A stretch of DNA of 64,000 nt from Clostridiales bacterium (GTDB lineage Bacteria > Bacillota > Clostridia > Lachnospirales > WQUN01), in contig JAISWZ010000649.1 in assembly GCA_031270945.1 (NCBI GenBank), positions 1 through 64,000 of the forward strand, read 5' to 3'. The notes beneath the pieces were generated by a model. That model made no database searches. It saw only the letters and a list, made by a program, of their open reading frames with translations, and had not been told where the DNA came from. Shown here one piece after another: positions 45,898 through 55,426 of the stretch; positions within the stretch are counted from its first letter, which is position 1; every line of letters starts with the position of its first letter. A program made the translations under genes and the position numbers.

Positions 45898-46136
45898 GGC
45901 TTATTTTTGAGTATGCTGATTTGGCTATTGCTTTGTGTGCGCGCGCTGAGCCCGCCTTAGAAGCCCGTCGGTTCCTCCCGCTATCGATAATAAAATAATG
46001 ATTCTGCAGTAAGAACTCCCTAAAGGCCATGAAATCAAAGCTTTGATAAAAGGCCATCATTCAGACAAACCCTGTAATTAAGCCGTTTGAATTCTCTTGG
46101 TCGAAATTATAAGTCATCTAAAAGAGGTCACGCATT
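45898..46136. other. Larger array spacer holding a coding remnant
   Basis: At 239 bp this is the longest spacer in the array. Positions 45990-46085 are a diverged copy of the remnant at 19990-20103 (GTAAGAACTCC, GCTTTGATAAAAGGCC). The usual GAGGTCACGCATT leader precedes the next gene. Confidence 0.5.
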
Positions 46137-47687
46137 ATGGCACCTTCCATTTTTCAAACCGGAGACGATTTGCTGCAGTTGATCGCTTCACTTACTAATG
46201 AGAGCAAGTTCAAGCGCCGCGACTTTGTAGAGCCGCTTATAGGATTCTGCACTAATAATGCATTCAACTCAAAGCTTGGCATCATTTTCGGTTTGCGTTC
46301 AACCGGCAAAACTGTCGGGATGCTGCAAGCCGCCGAGTATTTGCTACAGCAAGGAAATAAAGTTGGGTATGCAAGGTTCAATTACCAAGAATCCAGAATG
46401 AGTGACGCTAAAGCGGAAATAGAAGCTCTCGGGACGTCAGGGTACACTCACTTGTTCATAGACGAAGCCCCTTATTTGGAAGGATTTATGAATCGCTGTG
46501 CAGAATGGTCCGACTTGCTTGTTCCCATTTACCGGCTGAAAATTATCATTACTGGTACAGACAGCTTCTTGCTATGGTTTGCCATGCATAGAGGGCTGTA
46601 TCACAGATATGAGTGCTTTTTGACAAACCGCAACACCTTTTCTGAAAGCAAGCGATTGCTTGGCCAGAGCTATGACGAATACAAGGCTCATGGCGGATTG
46701 CTTCTTGCAGAAGGCGCTACGGTTTCAGAGCTTCCTCTTGATAAAGATGCGCATATAGAAAATTTCATCCATGATGCCATTGTTGACAACCTGATTCATT
46801 CTCTGGAGCAATGCAAAGAGGACTATGCCACTGGTAGCCATTACTTGAATCGGCTCTATACTATTGATAAACCCGTCATTTTCAAATGTGTTATCGCGTT
46901 GCTTGAATCAACAGCCGAATTAATGATAAAGAAGAACTTAATTGCAAGCGAGCAAAGCGATTCAGGACTTGGTGAAATAATCAGCGAATGGTCTGCTCAT
47001 GAGACAAGTGATGACATTAAAGACAGAATTGTTGATCAGATAGAAATATTTCAAAAACTTATAAAACTTGATAATCCTAAAGATTCCATTATTGTTTTGC
47101 TAGAATTCCTCACTAACATAGGGTTATTTATCGAAACTGGTTCATCCTTTTCAGACCTTTCCAGAATGCAAATAACGCTGTGCTTTGCTCATCCCGCTCT
47201 TTTGAGCTATGCGCTTGATCAAGCAAAGAACGCGATCATTCAAGCAGTTAGCGTCTCTGACGCTTCTGCTTTTTCAAAAAGTCTCGCCGAGGCTTCAGAA
47301 GAAGCGCTAAACGAGAATATAGTTAATTCCCATTTCATTCGATTATCGGACTATGATGACAATATATTCTTCTATCACGATGATAAGGGTAGAGAAATCG
47401 ATGTTGTGTCAGTCAACCGAAGGCTGAACAGGGTGCGTTTGGTTGAAGTTGAAAGCAAATCCAAGATCGATGACAGAATGGTTTTTAAAAACGAGGCTAA
47501 AGATCTTTATGTTAAAGAGATCCTCAAATACATTGGTGTAAACAAGAGCTTCTCCATAACCCGAATCATTGCATACAAGGGCGAAAACAAGCGCATTGCC
47601 AATGTTAAAGGCGATCTGTTTTTGCTTAACATCGAAGATCTATTGTGCAGGTTAAAAGACTTGGACGCTTTTATTGAGGAAATTTAG
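46137..47687 (+). CDS. Array ATPase 3
   Basis: 516 aa. Walker A GLRSTGKTVGM, Walker B YTHLFIDEAPYLEGF, sensor KIIITGTDSFLLWFAMH, C-terminal REIDVVSVNRRLNRVRLVEV then ESKSKID. AAAGAGGTCACGCATT leads into the ATG. The middle third (about 200-330) is the most variable between copies and likely sets specificity, while ATPase and C-terminal blocks stay fixed (inference from reading the six translations). Confidence 0.8.
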   Translation: MAPSIFQTGDDLLQLIASLTNESKFKRRDFVEPLIGFCTNNAFNSKLGIIFGLRSTGKTVGMLQAAEYLLQQGNKVGYARFNYQESRMSDAKAEIEALGTSGYTHLFIDEAPYLEGFMNRCAEWSDLLVPIYRLKIIITGTDSFLLWFAMHRGLYHRYECFLTNRNTFSESKRLLGQSYDEYKAHGGLLLAEGATVSELPLDKDAHIENFIHDAIVDNLIHSLEQCKEDYATGSHYLNRLYTIDKPVIFKCVIALLESTAELMIKKNLIASEQSDSGLGEIISEWSAHETSDDIKDRIVDQIEIFQKLIKLDNPKDSIIVLLEFLTNIGLFIETGSSFSDLSRMQITLCFAHPALLSYALDQAKNAIIQAVSVSDASAFSKSLAEASEEALNENIVNSHFIRLSDYDDNIFFYHDDKGREIDVVSVNRRLNRVRLVEVESKSKIDDRMVFKNEAKDLYVKEILKYIGVNKSFSITRIIAYKGENKRIANVKGDLFLLNIEDLLCRLKDLDAFIEEI

Positions 47688-47763
47688 AGCCTTATTTTGA
47701 GATTTCTTCACTCTAAAGGTTCTTTGCGTTGATTTGGCTGTTTCATCTGAGAGGTCATGGATT

Positions 47764-49311
47764 ATGATGCCTTCCATTTTTCAAACCGAAGACGACTTGC
47801 TGCAGTTGATCGCTTCACTTACTAATGAGAGCAAGTTCAAGCACCGCGACTTTGTCGAGTCGCTTATAGGATTCTGCACAAATAACGCATTCAACGCAAA
47901 GCTAGGCGTCATTTTCGGTTTGCGCTCAACCGGCAAAACAGTCGGAATGCTACAAGCCGCAGAGTTCTTGCTTCGACAAGGAAATAAAGTCGCTTTCGCA
48001 AGGTTCAATAGACATGATCAAGGAATGGGCAACGCAAACCGAGAAATATTGACTCTCGCCAAAGCGGGATACAGTCACTTTTTCATTGACAACGCTCCTT
48101 ATTTGGAAGGATTTATGAATAGCTGCACTGAATGGTCCGACCTGTTTGCTCCTCAGCACCGCTTGAAAATAATCATTACTGGATCTGACAGCTTCTCGCT
48201 TTGGAGTCTCATGCATGGAGAGTTGTGTGACAGATATGTTTGCTTTTTGACAAACAGCAACACACTTTCTGAATGCAAGAGATTGCTTGGCAAGGGCTAT
48301 GATGAGTGCAAAGCTGATGGCGGATTGTTTCTTGAGGGTTATGCTCCCATTTCAGAGCTTTCTCTTGACTCTACGGATGCAAATATAGAGAATTTCATAG
48401 AATGCGCCGTTGTTTACAACCTGACTCATTCACTGAAACTTTGCACTGAGGACTACACCAGCACCGGCAACTATTACACAGATTGGCTTTACGCTATAGA
48501 CAAACCTATCGTTTACAAAAGCGTTTTATACTTGCTTGAACAGGCAGCCGTAGCCATGATAAAGAAGAATCTTATGCGCAATTCAAGCGAGCAATGCTTT
48601 TCGAATTTAGCCGAAACCATTGACAAGTGGTCTTCTCTTGAAAAAAGCCGGATTACCTCTGAATTTTTTAGAAATCTATTTGAAATCAAATATCCTGAAA
48701 ATACTGTAGGCGTTTTGCTAGTATTCCTCATAAAAATAGGATTGCTGATAGAAAGCGGTTCCTTTGAAGTTATTTCCAATAAATTACATTATACAAAAAT
48801 GCTGCAAACAGTGCACTTTGCTCATCCCGCTCTTTTGAGCTATGCGCTTGACCAAGCAAATAAATCTCTCATGTCCATAAGAGACATTGACACAGAGCTT
48901 CTTTCAAGAAGCATCGCCATGGCATCAGAAAGGGCGCTAAATGAGAACATTGTTTATTGCCATTTCATTCGGTTAGCGGACAAAAGCGACAAGATATTCC
49001 CTTATCACGATATGCAAGATAGAGTAATCGATGTTGTGTCAGTCAACCGAAGGCTGAACAGGTTGCGTTTGGTAGAGGTTGAAAACAAATCCGAGATTGA
49101 CGACAGCATGGTCTTTGAAAACGAGGCCAAGGCTCTTTACGATAAAGAGATCCTCAAAATCATTGGCGTGGACGAGAAATTTTCTATTACCCGAATCATT
49201 GCATACAAGGGCGAAAACAAGCGCATGTCTAATGATGACGGTGATCTGTTTTTGCTTAACATTGAGTATCTTTTGCACAGAATCAAAGATTTGGAAAAGC
49301 CTAATTTCTAA
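47764..49311 (+). CDS. Array ATPase 4, altered Walker B
   Basis: 515 aa from ATG 47764 (GAGAGGT, 8 bases). Walker A GLRSTGKTVGM is intact, but Walker B reads YSHFFIDNAPYL: the catalytic glutamate found in the other five copies is asparagine. The sensor region is also changed (GSDSFSLWSLMH). It may bind ATP without hydrolysing it. C-terminal DVVSVNRRLNRLRLVEV kept; the preceding acidic residue is RVID instead of REID. Confidence 0.8.
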   Translation: MMPSIFQTEDDLLQLIASLTNESKFKHRDFVESLIGFCTNNAFNAKLGVIFGLRSTGKTVGMLQAAEFLLRQGNKVAFARFNRHDQGMGNANREILTLAKAGYSHFFIDNAPYLEGFMNSCTEWSDLFAPQHRLKIIITGSDSFSLWSLMHGELCDRYVCFLTNSNTLSECKRLLGKGYDECKADGGLFLEGYAPISELSLDSTDANIENFIECAVVYNLTHSLKLCTEDYTSTGNYYTDWLYAIDKPIVYKSVLYLLEQAAVAMIKKNLMRNSSEQCFSNLAETIDKWSSLEKSRITSEFFRNLFEIKYPENTVGVLLVFLIKIGLLIESGSFEVISNKLHYTKMLQTVHFAHPALLSYALDQANKSLMSIRDIDTELLSRSIAMASERALNENIVYCHFIRLADKSDKIFPYHDMQDRVIDVVSVNRRLNRLRLVEVENKSEIDDSMVFENEAKALYDKEILKIIGVDEKFSITRIIAYKGENKRMSNDDGDLFLLNIEYLLHRIKDLEKPNF

Positions 49312-49373
49312 TTACGCTGAATTGGTTATTGCTTTGCTTACGAGCGCTCAATTCCCGAAAGAGGTCACGCATT

Positions 49374-50924
49374 ATGACATCATCCATTTTTCTAACTGGA
49401 GACGACTTGCTGAAGTTGACAGAAACACTCACTGCCAAAAAAGGAACCAAGTTCAAGCGCCGCGACTTTGTCGAGCCGCTTATAGAATTCTGCGCTAATA
49501 ATGAATTCGACGCAAAGCTAGGCGTCATTTTCGGTTTGCGCTCAACCGGCAAGACAGTCGGAATGTTGCAAGCCGCCGAATTTTTGTTGCAACAAGGAAA
49601 GAAAGTTGCTTACGCGTGTTTCAATTACCAAGAACAAAGATTGGATATCGTAAATTCAGAAATATTAGCTCTCGCCAAATCGGGATACACTCACTTTTTT
49701 ATTGACGAGGCTCCCTATTTGAGAGGATTTCTGAACCATTCAGTTGAATGGGCAGACTTGTCTGATCCTATTCACCGGTTGAAAATTATCATTACCGGAA
49801 CGGACAGCTTCTTGCTTTGGTTTGCTATGGAAGAAGGGTTGAAATACAGATATGTTTGCTTTTTGTCTAACAGCAGCACCTTCCCTGAATACAAGCGATT
49901 GCTTGGAAAAGGCTATGATGAATACAAGGTTCATGGCGGGGTGTTTCTTCCGGAATATGCTGCGGTTTCAGCGCTCTCGCCTGGCAATAAAAATGTGCGT
50001 ATTGAAAATTTCATAGAAGGCGCCGTTGTTTACAACATGATGCATTCACTGGAAATTTACAAAGAAGACTACACATCGGACAGGTATTTCTTGAATTGGC
50101 TTTCTTTTATAGATAAACCTGTCATTTTCAAAGGCATTATTCACTTGCTTGAACAGATAGCCGGGGCTATGATAAAGAATAGCCTTATTCACCATTCCAT
50201 CGAACCAATCTCTACAAATTCGGTCAAAGCCATTGAACATTGGTCTGCTCTTGAAAAAATCGAGATTAAAGCTAAATTTGCTGAAAACTTTCTAGAAATC
50301 GATTATCCTGATTTCACTCTAGACGTTATGCTTTTATTTCTCATCAACATAGGATTGCTCATAAAAAGCGGATCATCTTTTTCAGACCTTACTAAAATGC
50401 AAGAAACATTATACTTTGCTCATCCCGCTGTTATGAGCTATGTGCTTGACCAAGCAAAGAGATCTCTCTGGTCCATAAGCGGCTTTGACACAGGAAATTT
50501 GTCAAGCAGTCTCCCCGATGCATCAGAAAGGGCCCTAAATGCGAACATAGTTTATTGTCACTTTCTTAGATTTTCTGAAGATAGTGACAAGATATTCCTG
50601 TATCACGACCAAAATGATAGAGAGATCGATGTTGTATCAGTCAACCGAAGGCTGAACTGGTTGCGTTTGGTTGAGGTTGAAAGCAAATCTGAGTTCGATG
50701 ACAGCATGGTCTTTGATAATGAGGCTAAAGATCTTTACGATAAAGAGATCCTCAAAAACATTGGCGTGGACGAGAAATTCTCAATCATCCGAATTATTGC
50801 ATATAACGGCGAAAACAAGTGCATTGCCAATATCAAAGGAGATCTGATTTTGCTTAACATTGAAGATCTTTTGTGCAGGATAAAAGATTTGGACGCTTTT
50901 ATCGGAGAAATTAGCGCAACTTAA
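49374..50924 (+). CDS. Array ATPase 5
   Basis: 516 aa from ATG 49374 after GAAAGAGGTCACGCATT; the ORF-track start at 49329 has no RBS. Walker A GLRSTGKTVGM, Walker B YTHFFIDEAPYL, sensor KIIITGTDSFLLWFAME, C-terminal REIDVVSVNRRLNWLRLVEV. Its N-terminus (LTETLTAKKGTKFKRRDFVE) resembles array ATPase 1 in having a KxG insertion. Confidence 0.8.
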   Translation: MTSSIFLTGDDLLKLTETLTAKKGTKFKRRDFVEPLIEFCANNEFDAKLGVIFGLRSTGKTVGMLQAAEFLLQQGKKVAYACFNYQEQRLDIVNSEILALAKSGYTHFFIDEAPYLRGFLNHSVEWADLSDPIHRLKIIITGTDSFLLWFAMEEGLKYRYVCFLSNSSTFPEYKRLLGKGYDEYKVHGGVFLPEYAAVSALSPGNKNVRIENFIEGAVVYNMMHSLEIYKEDYTSDRYFLNWLSFIDKPVIFKGIIHLLEQIAGAMIKNSLIHHSIEPISTNSVKAIEHWSALEKIEIKAKFAENFLEIDYPDFTLDVMLLFLINIGLLIKSGSSFSDLTKMQETLYFAHPAVMSYVLDQAKRSLWSISGFDTGNLSSSLPDASERALNANIVYCHFLRFSEDSDKIFLYHDQNDREIDVVSVNRRLNWLRLVEVESKSEFDDSMVFDNEAKDLYDKEILKNIGVDEKFSIIRIIAYNGENKCIANIKGDLILLNIEDLLCRIKDLDAFIGEISAT

Positions 50925-50968
50925 TTTTGCTGAGCCTGTATTATTTTTTCGAAAGAGGCTATATAATT

Positions 50969-52510
50969 ATGACTCCTGTTTTTCAAACCGAATACCAATT
51001 GTTGCAATTGATAGATTCAAATACTATTCAAGACGGAATCAAGTTAGAGCGCCGCGACTTTGTCGAGTCGCTTATTGAATTCTGCACTAATAATGAATTT
51101 GACGCAAAGTTAGGTGTCATTTACGGATTGCGCTTAACCGGCAAAACAGTCGGTATGCTGCAAGCCGCCGAGTTTTTGCTGCAGCAAGAAAATAAAGTTG
51201 CATACACAATGATCAATTACCAGGAATCAGATATAAGAGATGTAAATTCAGAAATGCTAACTCTCGCAAAATCGGGTTATACTCACTTTTTCATTGATGA
51301 AGCTCCATATTTGGAAGGATTTTTGAATAATTCTGCTGAATGGGCCAACCTGTTTGTCCCTTTGCACCACTTGAAAATAATCATCACTGGTACAGACAAC
51401 TTATTGCTATGGTTTTCCATGCATAGAGCATTGCTTGACCAATTTGTCTGCTTTTCGACAAACCGCAATACTTTCCCTGAATACAGGCGATTGACTGGTA
51501 AAGGCTATAATGATTACAAAATCAAGGGCGGAGTGTTTTTTAGCCATGCTTATAATTCAGAGTTTATTCCCGTTACAATAGATCCATATATGGAAAACTT
51601 CATATATGATGCCGTTGTTGAGAATCTGATTCATACACTGGAACATTGCAAAGATGATGATTCTACTGGCAACTATTACTCGTATATGCTTCAAGACATT
51701 GACAAAGTTGACATTTTCAAAGACATTATTTTAGTGATTGAATTTGCAGCTTTAACAATAGCAAGGAATAACTTTATTAAAGATTCAAAAATAATTCCAA
51801 GACTAGAAAATAATAAATATGACATTAAAACCCAAATTGTTGATCAGATAGAAATTTATCAAAATTCAAAAAAAATAAAGCATTCTGAAGATTCTAGAAA
51901 GCGTTATTACGCTTTCATTTCATTTCTCATCGAAATAGGGTTGTTGATCGAAAGCGAATCAGCCAGTTCAGACCTCGCCAAACCGAAATCAACATTGTAC
52001 TTTGATCATCCCACACTTTTGAACTATGAACTTCATCTAACAAAATATGCCATGTATAAAGTTAAAGATATTTACAAAGATGCTTTTGCAAAAAATTTCT
52101 ATCAGGTGACTGATGGAGCGCTAAATGAGGCTATAGTTTATTGCCACTTCATTCTATTATCCGACGAAGAAGACAAAATATTCTTGTACCAAGATAATAA
52201 ACAAAGAGAAATCGATGTTGTATCTATCAATCGTCGGCTGAATAGGTTGCGCCTAATTGAGGTCAAAATCAACACCATAATCGTCAGCAATGTTTTTACA
52301 GATGAGGCAAAGGACCTTTACGATGATGAGATCCTCAAAAACATATGTATATCAGAAAATTTTACTATAACCCGAATCATAGCATACAGTGGCAGCAACA
52401 GGCGCGTGGCTAATGAAAAAGGTGATCTTTATTTGCTTGACATTGAGGATCTCTTGTGCAGGATCAAAGATTTGGACGATTTTATCGGTGAAATTTCGAT
52501 TTGTCCTTGA
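50969..52510 (+). CDS. Array ATPase 6
   Basis: 513 aa from ATG 50969. Walker A GLRLTGKTVGM, Walker B YTHFFIDEAPYL, sensor KIIITGTDNLLLWFSMH. It alone keeps the spacing expected of a PD-(D/E)xK site, REIDVVSINRRLNRLRLIEVK. More AT-rich and more diverged in the middle than copies 2-5 (DIKTQIVDQIEIYQNSKKIK). Last array member; the next gene is a GHKL ATPase after a 355-bp gap. Confidence 0.8.
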   Translation: MTPVFQTEYQLLQLIDSNTIQDGIKLERRDFVESLIEFCTNNEFDAKLGVIYGLRLTGKTVGMLQAAEFLLQQENKVAYTMINYQESDIRDVNSEMLTLAKSGYTHFFIDEAPYLEGFLNNSAEWANLFVPLHHLKIIITGTDNLLLWFSMHRALLDQFVCFSTNRNTFPEYRRLTGKGYNDYKIKGGVFFSHAYNSEFIPVTIDPYMENFIYDAVVENLIHTLEHCKDDDSTGNYYSYMLQDIDKVDIFKDIILVIEFAALTIARNNFIKDSKIIPRLENNKYDIKTQIVDQIEIYQNSKKIKHSEDSRKRYYAFISFLIEIGLLIESESASSDLAKPKSTLYFDHPTLLNYELHLTKYAMYKVKDIYKDAFAKNFYQVTDGALNEAIVYCHFILLSDEEDKIFLYQDNKQREIDVVSINRRLNRLRLIEVKINTIIVSNVFTDEAKDLYDDEILKNICISENFTITRIIAYSGSNRRVANEKGDLYLLDIEDLLCRIKDLDDFIGEISICP

Positions 52511-52865
52511 ACATTTAGCGCATATTTTTCGGAAAATCTCAAGAGGGCAATTATTTCTGCCCGGCTTTTGTAATCCAACCACAAAACAACAATGTTTTAC
52601 ATGAAACCCGGGGTTATAAAATCTGATATCGCAAAATTAATCTTAGGGCTTGCGGAATTTTGGGATATGCTCTTAGTCTCAAGTTTCTAATTTTGAACGA
52701 GCAGAAAATCTAAATCGCTTGCATTTTATAAAAACCCGAAGTATAATTAAATTGGCGGGTTTTGTCGCTTTGGCGCAACAATCTTTATGATATAAGCTTA
52801 ATTAATCCAAAAGCAAAAGGCGTTTTCCCCATAAAATTTGGCTAAAAACGCGAAAGAGGATAACC
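52511..52865. other. Gap between the array and the GHKL ATPase
   Basis: Contains a deleted hairpin-repeat copy at 52627-52672 (ATATCGCAAAATTAATC to AATTTTGGGATATGC), the only copy right of 38.2 kb. No gene; AAAGAGG precedes the next ATG. Confidence 0.5.
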
Positions 52866-54761
52866 ATGCAGATAGACTTCAGGACAATAGTGAATGCCGT
52901 CAAGCTGCCCAAGGGCTCAGCCCTTCTTCCGCTGTTCGAGGCGGTAGTCAACTCGATCCAAAGCATCCAAGAAGCGGGAACCGCTAATGGATTGGTCAAG
53001 ATCCAAGTCATTAGGGATGTCCCACCAATCGGCAACGGATCTTTGGAAGCGGGCATTCACTCCTTTATCATTATAGACAATGGCATAGGGTTTAATGACA
53101 GGCACTTCGAGTCCTTCAATGTATATGGAACAGACTATAAGCGCCTTATGGGATGCAAAGGCGTAGGCAGGATATTCTGGCTTAAGGCTTTTTCCAGCGT
53201 TTCTGTAGAAAGCGCTTACCGCGAAGCCAACGGGCAGGTCTGGGAGAGAAAATTCGAATTCTCTATATCTGGCGAAACAACTGGCATGCAAACCCGTCCT
53301 GCAGAGAGCAAAACAGAAACCGGGGCGAAGGTATCTCTAGTCGGCTTGTCAAAGGAGTACAAGCAGTATTGCCCCAATAGGCTTGAAACACTTGCTCGCG
53401 AGATCATGAACCACTGCTTCGTTTTCCTGGCGCTTGACACGTGCCCCCAGATTATCCTGAGTGACGGCGATGAAATCAGAAGCGTCTACGATGTTTTTAC
53501 TAATGATTTTAGTAATTGCAAGAAAGGCTTGGCGATCAGGAGCTGCAACATGAACGGCCACAACTTAAATCTCATATGCGCCAAGAGCCGCGCTTCAAGC
53601 GGCAAGCACATGCTGCACTTTTGCGCCAACAAGCGCGAAGTGTTTTCCGCATGCCTAACAAATTTCATTCCTGAATTGGCTGGAACGCTGGATTTTACAT
53701 ATAACGGTTATGTCACAGGCGCATTGCTGGATCGATTTGAATATAGCGCCGTTTCCAAAGACGAGATAATAGCAAGCGCCATCCCAGCAGCCAGAGAGTT
53801 TTTGAAAAACGAGATAGCGGCATATGCTGAAAAAAACAAGGCCAGAATACAAGAATACGTTTTCTATAAAAACCCCAGATACATCACCGTTTTGAGCCGC
53901 TTCAACGAATACGCATCCATAATCCCTTATTCAGAAGATGACGCCAAGCTGGAGCTTGAGCTTTTCAAGCTGGAACAGACTCTCAAGCAGAAAATTAAAA
54001 TGGAGCATGCTGACTTCATGAAGCTTGGAAGCAAAAGCTTTGAATTAAACGAGTTTTCCAGCGAATCTTGCAAGGCTTTGATAAAAGAGCTTTCTGATTT
54101 GGCTAAAGGCACCATGGCGGACAGCGTCGCCTACAGAAAAGCCTTGCTGGAAACAATGGCGAGATTTCTTGAGTTCAATAACCGCTCTTTGGAGAAACTC
54201 GTCCACAGCCTCATTTTCCCGATTTCTCCGACCTTAATCACATCAGCTTCGGACTGCAGCCACAACCTCTGGATAATTGACGAAAAGCTTGCATATCTTC
54301 ACTACCTTGCTTCTGACAAGCCCCTCACTGAAGATTCGGACATTCAAATATTTGAGTCTGCCTTTGCTTTTGCCGTTGACTTTGACAAAAGTTTGCCAAG
54401 CAATATCGCCATCGTATCATTCAAGCGCCCAAGGCGCACTGACCAGGAATGCATTGGCCAGGTTTTGAACTTCATTAGGCTGATACGCGAGGGCATGTGC
54501 AAAGACAAGCACGGACAGCCTGTCTCAGTAACTTCAGTCAACATTCGGTTTAACTGCCATATCATCTGCGACATTAACGAGGATATGACTGAGTTCCTGG
54601 AGAACCGCAATTTTCGTACCGCTGACGGCATCAGCTATTACAGCTACTTCGACACCTTTAACGCTTTCTTGGAAATCATTCCATACAGCAAGCTGTTAAT
54701 TAACGCGATAAACCGGAATAACATTCTGTTTGACCAGGCTTTCGCGAGCAAAAAGAACTAA
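52866..54761 (+). CDS. GHKL (Hsp90-like) ATPase
   Basis: 631 aa. The N-terminal GHKL fold shows the N-box LFEAVVNSIQSIQ (about residue 24), G1 box IIDNGIGFND (about 71) and G2 box MGCKGVGRIFWLKAF. The middle and C-terminal parts have no recognised domain; the C-terminal region has alternating strands (FKRPRRTDQECIGQVLNFIR). Stand-alone GHKL ATPases of this size occur in restriction and defence islands, but the function here is unknown. AAAGAGGATAACC precedes the ATG. Confidence 0.8.
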   Translation: MQIDFRTIVNAVKLPKGSALLPLFEAVVNSIQSIQEAGTANGLVKIQVIRDVPPIGNGSLEAGIHSFIIIDNGIGFNDRHFESFNVYGTDYKRLMGCKGVGRIFWLKAFSSVSVESAYREANGQVWERKFEFSISGETTGMQTRPAESKTETGAKVSLVGLSKEYKQYCPNRLETLAREIMNHCFVFLALDTCPQIILSDGDEIRSVYDVFTNDFSNCKKGLAIRSCNMNGHNLNLICAKSRASSGKHMLHFCANKREVFSACLTNFIPELAGTLDFTYNGYVTGALLDRFEYSAVSKDEIIASAIPAAREFLKNEIAAYAEKNKARIQEYVFYKNPRYITVLSRFNEYASIIPYSEDDAKLELELFKLEQTLKQKIKMEHADFMKLGSKSFELNEFSSESCKALIKELSDLAKGTMADSVAYRKALLETMARFLEFNNRSLEKLVHSLIFPISPTLITSASDCSHNLWIIDEKLAYLHYLASDKPLTEDSDIQIFESAFAFAVDFDKSLPSNIAIVSFKRPRRTDQECIGQVLNFIRLIREGMCKDKHGQPVSVTSVNIRFNCHIICDINEDMTEFLENRNFRTADGISYYSYFDTFNAFLEIIPYSKLLINAINRNNILFDQAFASKKN

Positions 54762-54848
54762 TTGCTTTGACCTGATTATCCCTCAAAAAACACACACAAC
54801 CAGCCCACATAAGAGAAATAAAAGACATAAAAAAGCGAGGCTGAGACA

Positions 54849-55211
54849 ATGGAAACAGAACTCAAGGATAGGCTTTTGAAACTGAGATTGACGCAGGGTC
54901 TTTCGCAAGTTGAGTTTTCCAAAAGAATTGGTGCCACATCACGGGCCTACTCGCACTATGAAAAAGGCGAGAGAAAGCCTATGGATGTATTTGTCAACAA
55001 CATCTGCAAAGCTTTCCAAGTCAGCAAGGAATGGCTTCTGACTGGAGAAGGCGAAATGATCGACCTGAATGCAGACAAAATTGACAATGATGGTTTGCTT
55101 TCGGATATCACGCAAGTTCTTCGCCAGCTTTCTCCCGATATGCTTCAAACAGTCTTGCATATGAGCAAGATGCTTCTGGATATCCAAACAATAAAGGAAT
55201 CGAAGTGCTAG
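54849..55211 (+). CDS. XRE-family HTH transcriptional regulator
   Basis: 120 aa. HTH at about 8-60 (LRLTQGLSQVEFSKRIGATS, then YSHYEKGERKP), followed by WLLTGEGEMIDL, the usual end of a phage-repressor-type HTH. A short helical tail (LRQLSPDMLQTVLHMSKMLL) likely dimerises. It is 87 bp downstream of the GHKL gene, same strand, and probably regulates it. Confidence 0.88.
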   Translation: METELKDRLLKLRLTQGLSQVEFSKRIGATSRAYSHYEKGERKPMDVFVNNICKAFQVSKEWLLTGEGEMIDLNADKIDNDGLLSDITQVLRQLSPDMLQTVLHMSKMLLDIQTIKESKC

Positions 55212-55260
55212 GCATGCGCTGAAGCCAAGTTTTATGCCTTTTCTGATCTTTTGCTATCTT

Positions 55261-55426
55261 CATGTCTCAAAAGCGGCAGAACCCCATGCAAGCATGGGGT
55301 TCTATGATCAATCAAAATTGGTCAAGCACGGTCGGATCCTTCATGTCTCAAAAGCGGCAGAACCCCCCATGCAAGCATGGGGGGTTCTGTGATCAATCAA
55401 AACTGGTCAAGCACTGTCGGATCCTT
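55261..55426. repeat. Tandem duplication of the DUF4132 gene end with its hairpin
   Basis: Unit 1 is 81 bp and unit 2 is 85 bp; unit 2 contains the last codons of the minus-strand gene. Each unit has a hairpin, AGAACCCC..ATGCAAGCAT..GGGGTTCT. In unit 2 the stem is longer by CC on one side and GG on the other, so pairing is preserved. Confidence 0.75.
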
